The notes: generated by a model not told the origin, from the sequence alone. Counted from the first letter of the stretch, positions 34,493-43,780 are shown. The stretch: 64,000 bases of DNA from Stigmatella erecta (GCF_900111745.1 NZ_FOIJ01000003.1:186001-250000); one strand, 5' to 3'. Numbers and translations are program-made.

Positions 34493-36304
34493 TCAGCGGG
34501 ACGTCATCCGCACCACCTCTTCGAACGAGGTGAGCCCCTGGGCCAGCTTGCGCACCGCCGCCTCGCGCAGCGTGCGCATGCCCGCGCGCCGGGCTGCCTC
34601 CACCAGCGCGTGGTAGGGCGCCGCCTGGGTGATGAGCTCCTTCAGCTCCGCGCCCACGCTGACGATCTCGAACACGCCCGTACGGCCCAGATAGCCCGTG
34701 CCGCGGCAGCGCACGCACCCCGCCCCCTTGCGCAGACGGACGCCCCCAGGGAGCAATGGCAGGGGCACCTGGAGGGCAATCAGCTCGTCCGGCGTCAGCG
34801 TGGCCTCCTGCGCGCAGTGCGCGCAAATCCGGCGCAGCAGGCGCTGCGCCATCAGCCCCACCAAGCTCTGTGAGAGCAGGAACGGCGGCACGCCGAGATC
34901 CTTCATGCGCGCCACCGCGCCGATCGCGTCGTTGGTGTGCAGCGTGGAGAGCACCAGGTGGCCGGTGAGCGCGGACTGGATGGCATTCTCCGCCGTCTCC
35001 GCGTCGCGGATCTCTCCCACCATGATGACGTCCGGGTCCTGCCGGAGGATGTGGCGCAAGGCCCCCGCGAAGTCGAGCCCCACCTTGGGCTGGACCTGCA
35101 CCTGGTTGAAGCCCTCCCACACCATCTCGATGGGGTCCTCCACGGTGGTGACGTTGACGTCCGGCCCCGCCACCGCTTTGAGCGCCGAGTAGAGCGTCGT
35201 CGTCTTGCCGCTGCCCGTGGGGCCCGTCACGAGGATGAGCCCGTGGGGCTGGTCGATCCAGAACTCGAAGGAGCCCTTCTCGTCCGGCTCGAAGCCCAGC
35301 TGGGCGATGTCCTGGACCAGCGTCTCCGGATCGAAGATGCGGATGACCACCTTCTCACCGAAGGCGGTGGGCAACGTGGACACGCGCAGCTCCACCTCCC
35401 GGCCATCCCGCTCCGTCTTGATGCGCCCGTCCTGGGGCTTGCGCTTCTCGGAGATGTCCATGCGCGAGAGCATCTTCACGCGCGAGACGATGGGCGGGTG
35501 GACCCCGGCGGGCAGCGTGTACACGGTGTGCAGCACGCCATCGATGCGCAAGCGGACCTGGGAGGTGGCCCGCTTGGGCTCGACGTGGATGTCCGAGGCC
35601 CGGTTGTCGAAGGCGTAGCGCAGCAGGTAGTCCACCGCCTGCACCACGGGCTTGTCGGAGGCCTCCAGCTCCTGGGTGCCGCTGAGCGAGACGAGCTGCT
35701 CGAAGTTGGAGAGCTGGGGCGCGGCGGCGAAGTCATCCGCGGCCCGGGCCAGCGTCTTCTTGAAGCCGTAGATCTCCGCGATGGACTTGAGGATGTCCAC
35801 CTTCGCCGACAGCACCGGCTCGATGGGCAGGCCCGTGAGCCGGAAGAGGTTCTCGAACAGCTCCCGATCAAACGGGTTGGCGACCGCCACCACGAGCCGC
35901 CCCTGCGGCGAGCGCTCCAGGGGCAGCAGCACGTGCTTCTGGGCGAAGGGCCGCGACACCGTGCGGGTGGCCAGCCCCATGTCCAGTTTGAGGGGATCGA
36001 TCTTCCGGTAGGCAATGCCCGCGGCATGGGCCGCCGCCTCCGTCACCCGGTCCTCGTCCAGCGGGCCGCGGCCCTCCGGCAACGGCACCTGGAAGGCGGC
36101 GATCACCTCGACCGGGGACACGTCGTAGCGCGCCGTCTCCTTGGAGGCGCCCTGGGCCCGGGACTTGAGGACCCGGGCCCGGGCGGCCGGCTCCCGGGCC
36201 AGGATTTCCTGAGCCTGCTGCGGCGAGAGCAGGCCCTGGGCCACCAGCGCCTCCAGGACGAACGCCGTGCTGAAGTCCGCCTGGCTGCGGCTGGCGGCGT
36301 TCAC
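34493..36304 (-). CDS. GspE/PilB-family secretion ATPase
   Basis: A 603-residue hexameric-type ATPase of type II secretion or type IV pili. An N-terminal MshEN-like region is followed by the conserved core: RIDGVLHTVYTLPAG, MDISEKRKPQDGRIKTE, Walker A GPTGSGKTTTLYSAL near residue 360, Walker B RQDPDVIMVGEIRD, and a zinc tetracysteine (CAHC, then CVRCRGTGYLGRTGVFE). The GTG at 36304 overlaps the upstream protease stop as GTGA. It lies last in a run of haem and protease genes with no other secretion component nearby, so GspE versus PilB is open. Confidence 0.95.
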   Translation of the reverse strand: MNAASRSQADFSTAFVLEALVAQGLLSPQQAQEILAREPAARARVLKSRAQGASKETARYDVSPVEVIAAFQVPLPEGRGPLDEDRVTEAAAHAAGIAYRKIDPLKLDMGLATRTVSRPFAQKHVLLPLERSPQGRLVVAVANPFDRELFENLFRLTGLPIEPVLSAKVDILKSIAEIYGFKKTLARAADDFAAAPQLSNFEQLVSLSGTQELEASDKPVVQAVDYLLRYAFDNRASDIHVEPKRATSQVRLRIDGVLHTVYTLPAGVHPPIVSRVKMLSRMDISEKRKPQDGRIKTERDGREVELRVSTLPTAFGEKVVIRIFDPETLVQDIAQLGFEPDEKGSFEFWIDQPHGLILVTGPTGSGKTTTLYSALKAVAGPDVNVTTVEDPIEMVWEGFNQVQVQPKVGLDFAGALRHILRQDPDVIMVGEIRDAETAENAIQSALTGHLVLSTLHTNDAIGAVARMKDLGVPPFLLSQSLVGLMAQRLLRRICAHCAQEATLTPDELIALQVPLPLLPGGVRLRKGAGCVRCRGTGYLGRTGVFEIVSVGAELKELITQAAPYHALVEAARRAGMRTLREAAVRKLAQGLTSFEEVVRMTSR

Positions 36305-38076
36305 CGGCGAGGCCAAGAGCGGCGCCCCCCCACCCTCAGCAGCGCGAGCACCGCGAAGAAGGCCAGCGCGGAGGCGGCCGTCCCCGAGGAGCACCCGCAC
36401 CCGCCCGGACTCCCGCTGTCCCCGCCCCCGCCTCCCCCATCCACGGGGGGCGGAGGCGGCGGGGTGCCGCCATCATTGCAGAGCGAGCAGCCGCCATCGT
36501 TGGACTGGTCCGAATAGCACCCGTCGGCGCCGCAGAGGAACCCGTTCGGGCAGTCCGTGTTGGTGCGGCAGGGCGGCTGGCACGCGTAGACGGTGTCGAG
36601 CGGGTTGCACTGCATGGGCTCGGCACACGTGCCGCCCGCGCAGTCACGCATGCACAGCTTGTCCGCGCCCACCGTGCGGCAGGTCGAGCCCGCCGGGCAA
36701 TCACACACCGTGGAGCACGACCGCGAGCAGATGCCCTGGGGGTGGTTGCCAATGAAGGTGCAGCCCAGCCCAGGCCCGCACGCGTTGTTGGCATCGCAAG
36801 GGTCACCCACCCCGCGGCCCGATTGATCGTTCTGGACACAGACGCCGTCGCACACCCGGCAGACGAAGGCATTGCCCCCGCCCTCGTTGCAGTCCGCATC
36901 GGCGTAGCACCTGGGAATGCAGGCGGAGCCCTGGGCCAGCGGGGCGCAGGTATAGCCCTCCCGGCAACTGGAGGCGGCATCGCAGCGCTGGAAGCAGCGG
37001 TCATCCTCCCCCAGATCGGCGCACAGCGAGCCCGTGGGGCAGACCGCAGGGCTGGCGCCCGCCACGCACGACTGCTGGCAGTAGCCGCCGACCCACGCCG
37101 TCCCCGTGGAGGGAAGCTGCAGGGGCACCTGGCAGATGCCCCGGGGCGAGCCACACTGGGGGGACTGCTCGCAGGGGGCACCCACCTGGGTGACGAACTC
37201 ATCGGGCACGGCCAGGCACGCGCGCGTGGAGCCCGCCACGGCGGTGGAGGGCCGGCACAGGAAGGGGTCCGGGCACTCGCCGTTGGTGTTGCCGATACAT
37301 CCCTTGGTGCAGTACTGCGCCGACGCGCCCTCCGCCGTCCGGCGCGTCACGCAGGTGAGTCCATTGGAACACGGGTCCGTCGCGGAGCACGGCGAGCCCA
37401 CATCACCATTCTCGGGGTAGAGCGCGCACAAGCCCGTCACATCGTCCGGGTCGAGCGTGCGGCGGTTGCCCCCCACCGGCAGCTCCGGGTTCATCACCGA
37501 GGTCAGCGGGTCGAAGTTGTCATTGAAGCCCAGGCAGTGGCCCACCTCGTGGGTGAGGGCTGTCTGCAGGTCGATGAACCCCTGGCTGGGGGTGGTGTTC
37601 GGCAACGTGGTCCACTTGAACTTCACCGCGTTGATGAAGATGTCGCACTGGTAGAGGTACCCCGCATAGGTGAGCGCGAGGGTGGACGATGGGCGGCTGC
37701 CGCCGTTGAGCACCGTCTCGTAGTACGGGTCCGTGGTCTGGGTAACCCAGATAGTGCTCACGTTGAACGTGTCATACGTGTCCCCCACTTTGTTGGGGTT
37801 GATGCCCGCGTTGACCGTGCTCCGGCCCATGTACTCGAAGTCGGGATAGGCGCACTGCACGTCTTCCCAGGTCTTGAAGGCGGCGTTGGTGGCCTTCTCC
37901 ACCTCCGCGAGCGCGATGCCCGCGGGCGTGCCAGCCCGGGCGTCCAGGTAGTAGCGGAACGGATTGTCCCGCGTGTGGAGCATCTCGTAGCCCAGGGGCT
38001 CGTACGCCTCCGCCGAGCCCGCGAAGATCCCTGCCAGCATCACCAGCGCTGCGTACCCGTGCCATCTACCGTTCAT
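36301..38076 (-). CDS. Secreted matrixin-type metalloprotease C with Cys-rich domain and MYXO-CTERM tail
   Basis: A 591-residue exported protease. Signal peptide MNGRWHGYAALVMLAGIFAGSAEA. The zinc motif near residue 176 is HEVGHCLGFND, with Asp where the third His is usual, followed by the Met-turn-like SVMNPELPVGG. Residues about 230-545 hold many Cys pairs in EGF/kringle-like spacing (CSNGLTCVT, CPTGSLCAD, CREGYTCAP, CPAGSTCRT). A Pro/Gly linker precedes GCGCSSG, a hydrophobic stretch and RRSWPRR, a textbook MYXO-CTERM tail. Coupled to the small secreted protein upstream (ATGA) and to the ATPase downstream (GTGA). Confidence 0.93.
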   Translation of the reverse strand: MNGRWHGYAALVMLAGIFAGSAEAYEPLGYEMLHTRDNPFRYYLDARAGTPAGIALAEVEKATNAAFKTWEDVQCAYPDFEYMGRSTVNAGINPNKVGDTYDTFNVSTIWVTQTTDPYYETVLNGGSRPSSTLALTYAGYLYQCDIFINAVKFKWTTLPNTTPSQGFIDLQTALTHEVGHCLGFNDNFDPLTSVMNPELPVGGNRRTLDPDDVTGLCALYPENGDVGSPCSATDPCSNGLTCVTRRTAEGASAQYCTKGCIGNTNGECPDPFLCRPSTAVAGSTRACLAVPDEFVTQVGAPCEQSPQCGSPRGICQVPLQLPSTGTAWVGGYCQQSCVAGASPAVCPTGSLCADLGEDDRCFQRCDAASSCREGYTCAPLAQGSACIPRCYADADCNEGGGNAFVCRVCDGVCVQNDQSGRGVGDPCDANNACGPGLGCTFIGNHPQGICSRSCSTVCDCPAGSTCRTVGADKLCMRDCAGGTCAEPMQCNPLDTVYACQPPCRTNTDCPNGFLCGADGCYSDQSNDGGCSLCNDGGTPPPPPPVDGGGGGGDSGSPGGCGCSSGTAASALAFFAVLALLRVGGRRSWPRR

Positions 38077-38618
38077 CGCTTTCCCCTCTTCTGCGACGCC
38101 GGGGGCGAAGCGGCCCGCCGGATCTCTTCAATGACTTCGGAGAGCGGCCGCGACGCGGGGCCCCCCTTCATCTGCGCGGAGATTTGCACCTGCCGCTGGC
38201 CGTTCTCCCCCGCCGTCACCGGGCTCTTGCCCGCGCCCAACCCCACCAGCGCGCAGCGCGTCACCCCCTGAGGGTCCGGGCAGCGCAGGAAGAACAGCGC
38301 CGTCTCCCCCTCGGTGAGCGTGGCATCCCCCACCAAGCGCGACTCCCACAGGCCACTGCGGCCGCCCAGTTGCACCACCTCGAGGGCCTGGGGCCCCTGC
38401 CCCCGGTACTCCTCCAGCACGTCGAGCTGGCTCACGGTGGTCATCTGCCGCACGTTGCCCTGAGGCACCCGGACGTGGGAGCCCTTCACCCGTGCCAGCA
38501 CCACCCGGTCCGACGCCTGAACGAGCGCCTCCAGAGACTGCGGTTCCCCCGGCGTGGCCAGGGCCATTCCAGGCAGACACAGCGCGGCGAGCAGCCCCCA
38601 GCGGCGAAGGAGATTCAT
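38073..38618 (-). CDS. Small secreted protein, second matrixin-associated TIMP/NTR-like copy
   Basis: A 181-residue exported protein. Signal peptide MNLLRRWGLLAALCLPGMALA. The core mirrors the 8414-9001 protein: SDRVVLARVKGSHVR, TTVSQLDVLEEYRGQ, LEVVQLGGRSGLWES, GETALFFLRC and ALVGLGAGK line up with the same elements there. Sequence identity is low, but order and spacing agree. It again immediately precedes a matrixin with an ATGA overlap. The role is unknown; a partner of the protease is inferred. It starts 12 bases after the hemD stop. Confidence 0.83.
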   Translation of the reverse strand: MNLLRRWGLLAALCLPGMALATPGEPQSLEALVQASDRVVLARVKGSHVRVPQGNVRQMTTVSQLDVLEEYRGQGPQALEVVQLGGRSGLWESRLVGDATLTEGETALFFLRCPDPQGVTRCALVGLGAGKSPVTAGENGQRQVQISAQMKGGPASRPLSEVIEEIRRAASPPASQKRGKR

Positions 38619-38630
38619 GCAGCCGGCACT

Positions 38631-39392
38631 CTACCCGTGAACGGCACGGACTGTGGCGTCCACCAGCCCTTCCGAAGTGGGACGCTCGGCCACAGCCGCC
38701 ACCTCCACGCCCAACCGGGCCAGGGCCCCCGCCGTCGTGGGGCCAATGGCCACCACCTTGGCCTGGCCCAGTCCTGCGGCGCCCATAGCCTCCAGGAAGA
38801 GCTCCGCCGTGCGCGGAGAGGCGAAGAGCACCACATCCGGCGGCGTCTGCCCGAGGGCCGCGTGGGCCTCGGGCGGCAGCTCCGCCGGGGTGGACCGGTA
38901 GGCGGTGACGCGGGTGACGCGCACCCCGTGCTCGCGCAGGGCCAGCTCCAGCTCCCGGCGCCCCTCCTCGCCAGCGGGCAGCAGCACCTCGTCGTCCGGG
39001 TGCAGCGCCTCCCGGATCGCCTCGAAGAGGCCCAGGCCAGTGGCCTCGGCGGGCTCCGCCGCCACCGTCAGGCCATAGCCCTCCGCCGTCCGCGCGGTAC
39101 GAGGGCCCACCACGGCGATCCGGACGTGGTTCAGGCGGTCCAGCGTGCCCGCCTCGCGCAGGGCCTCCATGAGCGCCTCCACGGCGGAGGGGCTCGCGAA
39201 GACAACCCACCGGTAGCGCTGAATGGACTCGGCGGCGGCGGCCAGCGGCCGCGCGTCCTCCGGCGGACGCAGCTCCAGCACCGGCAGGCTCATCACCTCC
39301 GCGCCCTCATCCTCCAGGAGGAAGCACAGCTCCTCCACCCGTTCCTTCGGACGCGTGACCAGCACGCGCTTGCCTTCGAGTCGCCGTTCCAC
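38631..39392 (-). CDS. hemD: Uroporphyrinogen-III synthase
   Basis: A 253-residue enzyme that cyclises hydroxymethylbilane to uroporphyrinogen III. The family is weakly conserved, but the two-domain pattern is clear: GKRVLVTRPKERVEEL at the start, WVVFASPSAVEALMEAL, IAVVGPRTARTAEGYGL, then VVLFASPRTAELFLEAM and KVVAIGPTTAGALARLGV. The GTG at 39392 lies 11 bases after the hemC stop and places the first beta strand correctly; the ribosome site is weak. Part of a ccsA-hemA-hemC-hemD operon. Confidence 0.92.
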   Translation of the reverse strand: MERRLEGKRVLVTRPKERVEELCFLLEDEGAEVMSLPVLELRPPEDARPLAAAAESIQRYRWVVFASPSAVEALMEALREAGTLDRLNHVRIAVVGPRTARTAEGYGLTVAAEPAEATGLGLFEAIREALHPDDEVLLPAGEEGRRELELALREHGVRVTRVTAYRSTPAELPPEAHAALGQTPPDVVLFASPRTAELFLEAMGAAGLGQAKVVAIGPTTAGALARLGVEVAAVAERPTSEGLVDATVRAVHG

Positions 39393-39403
39393 GGCGGCGG
39401 ACT

Positions 39404-40348
39404 CTAGGGCTTCGGCCCTGGGGCCGCGCGGCCAAAATCGCGAAGAATCTCGCCCGCGCCACGGGACAACAGTTCCTCGGCGAGCGCCTCGCCCAGCGCG
39501 TGGGCCTCTGGCACGGGGCCCCGCACCTCCCCGGCCACCACCCGCGTGCCATCCGGCCGCCCCACGAAGCCCCTCAGGTACACCCGGCCCTGCTCCAGCG
39601 TGGCATGGCCCGCCAGCGGCACCGTGCACCCGCCCTCCAGCTTGGCCAGCAGCGCCCGCTCGGCCGTCACCGCGATGCGCGTCGCCTCGTCCTCCAGGGG
39701 GGCCAGCAGCGCCCTCACCGCCGCGTCCTCCGTGCGGCACTGGATGGCCAGCACCCCCTGCCCCACCGCAGGCAGGCTCACCTCGGGGGACAGCACGTCG
39801 GAGATCTCCCGCTCCAGCCCCAGGCGCTTGAGCCCGGCGTGGGCCAGCACCGCGCCCGCCAGCCCCAGCTCCCGCGTCTTCTGGAGCCGCGTCTGCACGT
39901 TGCCGCGCAGGCTGACAATTTCCAGGTCCGGCCGCCGGGCGCGCAGGATGCAGCTGCGGCGCAGCGACGAGGTGCCCACCCGGGCGCCCTGGGGCAGCCT
40001 GTCGAGCGTCAGCCCCGTGGGGCTGCAGAAGGCATCCCGCGGGTCTTCACGCACCGGCACCGCCGCGAGCATCAGCCCCTCGGGCATCACGGACGTCATG
40101 TCCTTGAGGCTGTGCACGGCGATGTCCGCGCGGCCATCCAGGAGCGCCTGTTCGATTTCCTTCACGAACAGCCCCTTGCCGCCCACGGCGGACAGCGGGG
40201 CCGAGAGGAACCGGTCTCCCTCGGTCGTCATCTCCACCAGGGACACGGACAGCCCGGGGTGGCGCTCGGCGAGCAACGCGCCCACGTGGCGGGCCTGCCA
40301 GAGCGCCAGCGGGCTCTGGCGGGTGGCGATTCGCACGGAACGGCTCAT
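39404..40348 (-). CDS. hemC: Hydroxymethylbilane synthase (porphobilinogen deaminase)
   Basis: A 314-residue enzyme that condenses four porphobilinogens. Conserved motifs are [64 protein letters not shown] and [10 protein letters not shown]. The dipyrromethane-cofactor cysteine is in [13 protein letters not shown] near residue 245. Length is typical. Its ATG overlaps the hemA stop as ATGA. Confidence 0.97.
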   Translation of the reverse strand: MSRSVRIATRQSPLALWQARHVGALLAERHPGLSVSLVEMTTEGDRFLSAPLSAVGGKGLFVKEIEQALLDGRADIAVHSLKDMTSVMPEGLMLAAVPVREDPRDAFCSPTGLTLDRLPQGARVGTSSLRRSCILRARRPDLEIVSLRGNVQTRLQKTRELGLAGAVLAHAGLKRLGLEREISDVLSPEVSLPAVGQGVLAIQCRTEDAAVRALLAPLEDEATRIAVTAERALLAKLEGGCTVPLAGHATLEQGRVYLRGFVGRPDGTRVVAGEVRGPVPEAHALGEALAEELLSRGAGEILRDFGRAAPGPKP

Positions 40349-41667
40349 CGCTTGCCCCCGCTGGCGGCGATGGCCGGGGGCGCGGCCTGGGCCTCCGCGC
40401 GGGAGGCGGCCTCGTCTTCCAGGCCGAACAGCTCGGCGGCGGCGCCCGCGAGCCGGTTCCCCTCGTGCTCGGGCCCCACGGCGCGCAGGCGCGCGGTGGG
40501 CTCGTGCAGCAGCTTGTTGACGATGGCGCGGCCCATGGCCTCGATGCTCTTGCGCTGCTTGTCGTTCAGCCCATCGCCCATCGCACTCAAGGTCTTCTCC
40601 ACCTCCGCGCGGGCGATCTGCTCGGCCCGCTGCCGGAGCCGCGCCAGCACGGGCATCCCCTCGCGGAGCGCCCGCTCCCGCATGAAGCGGGACACTTCCT
40701 GGATGACGAGCACGCCGGCCTTCTGGGCCTCCTCGGCCCGCGCCGCCTCGTTCTCCGCCACGAACTTCTGGATGTCATCCACGTCGTAGGCGTGCACCCA
40801 GTCCAGCTCCGCCACGTCCGGCGCGATGTCCCGGGGGACCGCCAGGTCCACCATGAACAGGGGCCGGAACCGCCGGGACCGGCCCACCGCGCTCACGTTC
40901 TCGCGGGTGAACAGGGGCACCGGCGAGGCCGTCGAGCACACCACGACGTCCGCATCCTTCAGGAGCCCATGCAGCTCCTCGAAGGGACGGGCCTCGCCCC
41001 CCACCTCGGCCGCCAGGGCCTGGGCCCGCGCCAGGGTGCGGTTGGCCACCAGCAGCCGGTGAGGCCCGGCCTGCCGCAGGTGCCGGGCGGCCAGCTCCGC
41101 CATCTCCCCGGCCCCCACCACCAGCACCGTCTTGTCCTTCAGATCGTCGAACACCTTGCTGGCCAGCGACACCGCCGCCGAGGCCATGGACGTCGAGGCC
41201 CGGCCGATGGCCGTCTCGGTGCGCACGCGCTTGGCGCAGCCGAACGCCGCCGCGAACACCCGCATCAGCGCGTTGCGCACCGAGCCGGTGCTCACGCCCA
41301 GCTCATAGGCCTCCTTCACCTGGCCGAGAATCTGCGCCTCGCCCAGCACCATGGAGTCCAGGCTCGAGGCCACGCGGAACAGGTGCTCCAGCGCCCCGGC
41401 CCCCTGGTGCGCATAGAGGTGGTGGAGCGTCTCCGGCCCACCCAGCCGGCTCAGCTCCTCGCGCACGAGCTGGTCCGCCTGGAACAGGTCCGGGGCGCAC
41501 ATGTACACCTCCACCCGGTTGCAGGTGGAGACGAGCAGCGCTTCGGAGGAAGGCACCTGCGCGAGCCGCTGCAGCAGTTCGGCCTGCTGGGGCTCCGGCA
41601 GCGCCAGACGCTCGCGGACGTTGAGGGGGGCGGTCCGATGGGACACGCCCAGACAGAGCAGTTCCAT
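40345..41667 (-). CDS. hemA: Glutamyl-tRNA reductase
   Basis: A 440-residue enzyme that makes glutamate-1-semialdehyde from Glu-tRNA for haem. The N-terminus is [19 protein letters not shown], the catalytic Cys is in [10 protein letters not shown] near residue 50, [14 protein letters not shown] is conserved, and the NADPH-binding motif is [17 protein letters not shown]. The dimerisation helix is at the C-terminus, with an Ala-rich tail. It depends on tRNA-Glu, which is encoded elsewhere in this window. It starts two bases after the ccsA stop. Confidence 0.97.
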   Translation of the reverse strand: MELLCLGVSHRTAPLNVRERLALPEPQQAELLQRLAQVPSSEALLVSTCNRVEVYMCAPDLFQADQLVREELSRLGGPETLHHLYAHQGAGALEHLFRVASSLDSMVLGEAQILGQVKEAYELGVSTGSVRNALMRVFAAAFGCAKRVRTETAIGRASTSMASAAVSLASKVFDDLKDKTVLVVGAGEMAELAARHLRQAGPHRLLVANRTLARAQALAAEVGGEARPFEELHGLLKDADVVVCSTASPVPLFTRENVSAVGRSRRFRPLFMVDLAVPRDIAPDVAELDWVHAYDVDDIQKFVAENEAARAEEAQKAGVLVIQEVSRFMRERALREGMPVLARLRQRAEQIARAEVEKTLSAMGDGLNDKQRKSIEAMGRAIVNKLLHEPTARLRAVGPEHEGNRLAGAAAELFGLEDEAASRAEAQAAPPAIAASGGKR

Positions 41668-41669
41668 CG

Positions 41670-42479
41670 CTAACGCATCCCCCCAGCAGAGAAGTCATAC
41701 GACGACAGGAACGACACCAGCACCAGGCAGAACCCCGCCATGGTCAGCAGCGCCACCCGCCGGCCCCGCCACCCCACGAGCACCCGCGCCCCCGCGACCG
41801 AGGCAAACAGGCCCCAGGCCACGAAGGTGGCCACCACCTTCGCATCCATCATCCACGTCAGCCCCCGCGGCGAGCCCGCCACGAAGAAGGCCCCGGTGGC
41901 CAGGGTAATGGAAAGTGCGACGAATCCCCACACCACCAGGCGGCGGTTGAGGGTGTCCAGGAACTCCAGCGAGGGAAGCCGGGCGAAGAGCAACCCGAAG
42001 TGCTTGCCGCGTACCTGCCGTTCCATCAGGAGGTACATCACCCCCACGCCCGCCGCGACGGCGAAGGCGGCCAGCCCCAGCAGGGCGATGCCGACATGCA
42101 CCGGCAGCAACGGCTGGCGCAGCGGCGCGTCCAGGGGGGCCCGCCCCTCCTGCAGCAGCAGCCCGGGCAGCAGCACCGCCACCGCCAGGGGCGTGATGAA
42201 GGCGCCGATGACGGGCTTGCGGTAGCGCACATCCAGCACGAGCCCGATGGCGAGCAGAAGGAAGGCCAGCGTGGAGAACCCCTGGGCGGCGCCCACGGGC
42301 ATGATGCCCTGAGCGCCCATGGCCAGGGCCAGGGCCACGCCGTGAAGCACCAGCCCGCCGCCCACCAGCAGGCGTCCGGCGAGGACCAACGCGTCCCACT
42401 GGCGCACCAGGTACGTCAGGTACACCAGCGCCGCGAAGGCGTAGGCATGGCAAGCAAGGGAGACCAGCGGTTGACTCAT
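41670..42479 (-). CDS. ccsA: CcsA/HemX-type cytochrome c assembly membrane protein
   Basis: A 269-residue membrane protein with about eight hydrophobic segments. It carries the pattern of the CcsA/CcmC/HemX family, including LPVHVGIALLGLAAFAVAAG (a histidine in a membrane segment) and VVWGFVALSITLATGAFFVA. Members bind or move haem for cytochrome c maturation, or, as HemX, affect the level of HemA. Its position directly before hemA matches the hemAXCD type arrangement known in other bacteria. Confidence 0.9.
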   Translation of the reverse strand: MSQPLVSLACHAYAFAALVYLTYLVRQWDALVLAGRLLVGGGLVLHGVALALAMGAQGIMPVGAAQGFSTLAFLLLAIGLVLDVRYRKPVIGAFITPLAVAVLLPGLLLQEGRAPLDAPLRQPLLPVHVGIALLGLAAFAVAAGVGVMYLLMERQVRGKHFGLLFARLPSLEFLDTLNRRLVVWGFVALSITLATGAFFVAGSPRGLTWMMDAKVVATFVAWGLFASVAGARVLVGWRGRRVALLTMAGFCLVLVSFLSSYDFSAGGMR

Positions 42480-42513
42480 GGCGGCAGCGACATAACCCCG
42501 GGCAGCCTTTCGG

Positions 42514-42885
42514 TCAGCCCATCTTGTTCAGGATGAAGGCGGCCAACAGATCCGCCTCGTTTCCCACCTTCTTATCGGAGGGGCGGGGCGCCACCTCCGT
42601 GAGGTACCCGGGCACGATCTCATAGGCGGTCTCGCCCAGGAGCACCGAGTCCGCCATCTGTTCGGCCCCCAGGCTGGCGAGCTGCGCCTCGGTTTTGACC
42701 TTGGCCACCAGCTGGTGGGTGTCATCCCCGGAAACGAGCTGCACGAAGTGGACGGCGGGGACCGTGGGAAAGCTGGCGCCCCCCTCCTCCGCCACCACCA
42801 GGTGGCCATCGCGCAGGTCGGCTTTGTCGGCCAGGGCCCACTCCTCGAGCTGGGTCTGGGGAAGGAAGAGCTTCGTCACGTCCAC
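42514..42885 (-). CDS. Conserved small protein of unknown function
   Basis: A 123-residue soluble protein starting at GTG 42885 (MDVTKLFLPQTQLEEWALAD). It shows an alternating beta pattern (GHLVVAEEGGASF, VHFVQLVSGDD, HQLVAKVKTEAQLASLGAE) and a helical C-terminus (EADLLAAFILNKMG). No signal, membrane segment or known motif. It lies 34 bases upstream of ccsA on the same strand, so it may lead the haem operon. The start is uncertain; a GTG at 42879 is the alternative. Confidence 0.75.
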   Translation of the reverse strand: MDVTKLFLPQTQLEEWALADKADLRDGHLVVAEEGGASFPTVPAVHFVQLVSGDDTHQLVAKVKTEAQLASLGAEQMADSVLLGETAYEIVPGYLTEVAPRPSDKKVGNEADLLAAFILNKMG

Positions 42886-43076
42886 CAGTTTACATGAAGG
42901 CCCCCCGGCCCGGGCGGACTCTCGTCATGCCTGCCTGCTTGAAACATCCGGGGCCGAGCCGCATCTGACTGAATGGAAGCGGCGAGGGCCGCCGATTTCT
43001 TGCAGAGCCCGGGGCGGGCGTACTAGACGCGCCGCTCAAGGGCCCATGCTTTCACAAGATGACCCATGGAGGAGTT

Positions 43077-43409
43077 ATGGCAGGCGCGAACGTGCTGAAC
43101 ATCGGAGATGGGGATTTCACCAAGGAAGTCATCGAGTCCGACAAGCCGGTGCTCGTGGACTTCTGGGCCACCTGGTGCGCGCCCTGCCGGGCCATCGCCC
43201 CGGCCATCGATGCGCTGGCAGATGAGTACAAGGACCGGGTCAAGGTCGCCAAGATGGACGTCGACCACAACCAGGACACGCCCCAGAAGTACGGCATCCG
43301 CTCCATCCCCACCCTGCTCGTCTTCAAGGGCGGCAAGGTCGTCGAGCAGATCGTCGGCACCGGCGGCGGCAAGGCCAAGATCGAAGAAGCGCTCAAGAAG
43401 GCGCTTTAA
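43077..43409 (+). CDS. trxA: Thioredoxin
   Basis: A 110-residue thioredoxin. The active site is [14 protein letters not shown] near residues 28-41; the usual WCGPC is WCAPC here. The cis-Pro loop is [13 protein letters not shown]. The ATG at 43077 has a strong GGAGGAG ribosome site; an in-frame ATG at 43059 is less likely. It reduces disulfides in the cytosol. It is transcribed alone and followed by a strong hairpin. Confidence 0.96.
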   Translation: MAGANVLNIGDGDFTKEVIESDKPVLVDFWATWCAPCRAIAPAIDALADEYKDRVKVAKMDVDHNQDTPQKYGIRSIPTLLVFKGGKVVEQIVGTGGGKAKIEEALKKAL

Positions 43410-43424
43410 CCGGCTTCACCCCCC

Positions 43425-43455
43425 GCCCGCGCGGAGCATCTTGGCTCGCGCGGGC
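43425..43455 (+). terminator. Strong GC hairpin after trxA
   Basis: GCCCGCGCGGAGC (43425-43437) pairs with GCTCGCGCGGGC (43444-43455) with one bulged G and an ATCTTG loop, starting 15 bases after the trxA stop. There is no T-run, so it may pause or protect the mRNA end rather than act as a classical terminator. Confidence 0.5.
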
Positions 43456-43719
43456 GCGGATCCGGGTTGTACCGGGGCGCGGACGCGTCCCGCCTCGTGG
43501 CTCCGCTCTCCTGCCCGGAGAGTGTTCGAGCCGTGAACTTCGGAACGCCACACGCATAAAACGTGCATTTCGTTCTGGAGAAACACCCGTTTTCATCCGT
43601 ATTCTCTGTGACGCTCGTGCCGCGTGGGGGCTTGCCCCCCAACAGCGGCCGAGTGCCCGGCGGGAAATCACCCCCTGCGCGGGCTGTGCAACAGGCCCGG
43701 CCCACCTGTGAGTTCTGTC

Positions 43720-43750
43720 CACCTGGAGAGGGGAAACCCTCATCCAGGTG
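43720..43750 (+). promoter_or_regulatory. GAAA-capped inverted repeat abutting a promoter
   Basis: CACCTGGA (43720-43727) pairs with TCCAGGTG (43743-43750), and the inner GAGGG pairs with CCCTC around a GAAA tetraloop, with a single bulged A at 43742. It ends exactly one base before the TTGACA box at 43751. It could be an RNA hairpin (terminator or sRNA end) or a palindromic operator. Confidence 0.5.
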
Positions 43751-43780
43751 TTGACAGTTCTGTTCCCGAAGGCGAATAAG
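43751..43780 (+). promoter_or_regulatory. Probable sigma-70 promoter of the AT-hook/zinc-knuckle gene
   Basis: TTGACA at 43751-43756 is a perfect -35 box. AATAAG at 43775-43780, after 18 bases, matches four of six -10 positions. The predicted transcript would have a leader of about 50 bases before the ATG at 43836, with a CAGGAG ribosome site. Confidence 0.45.
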
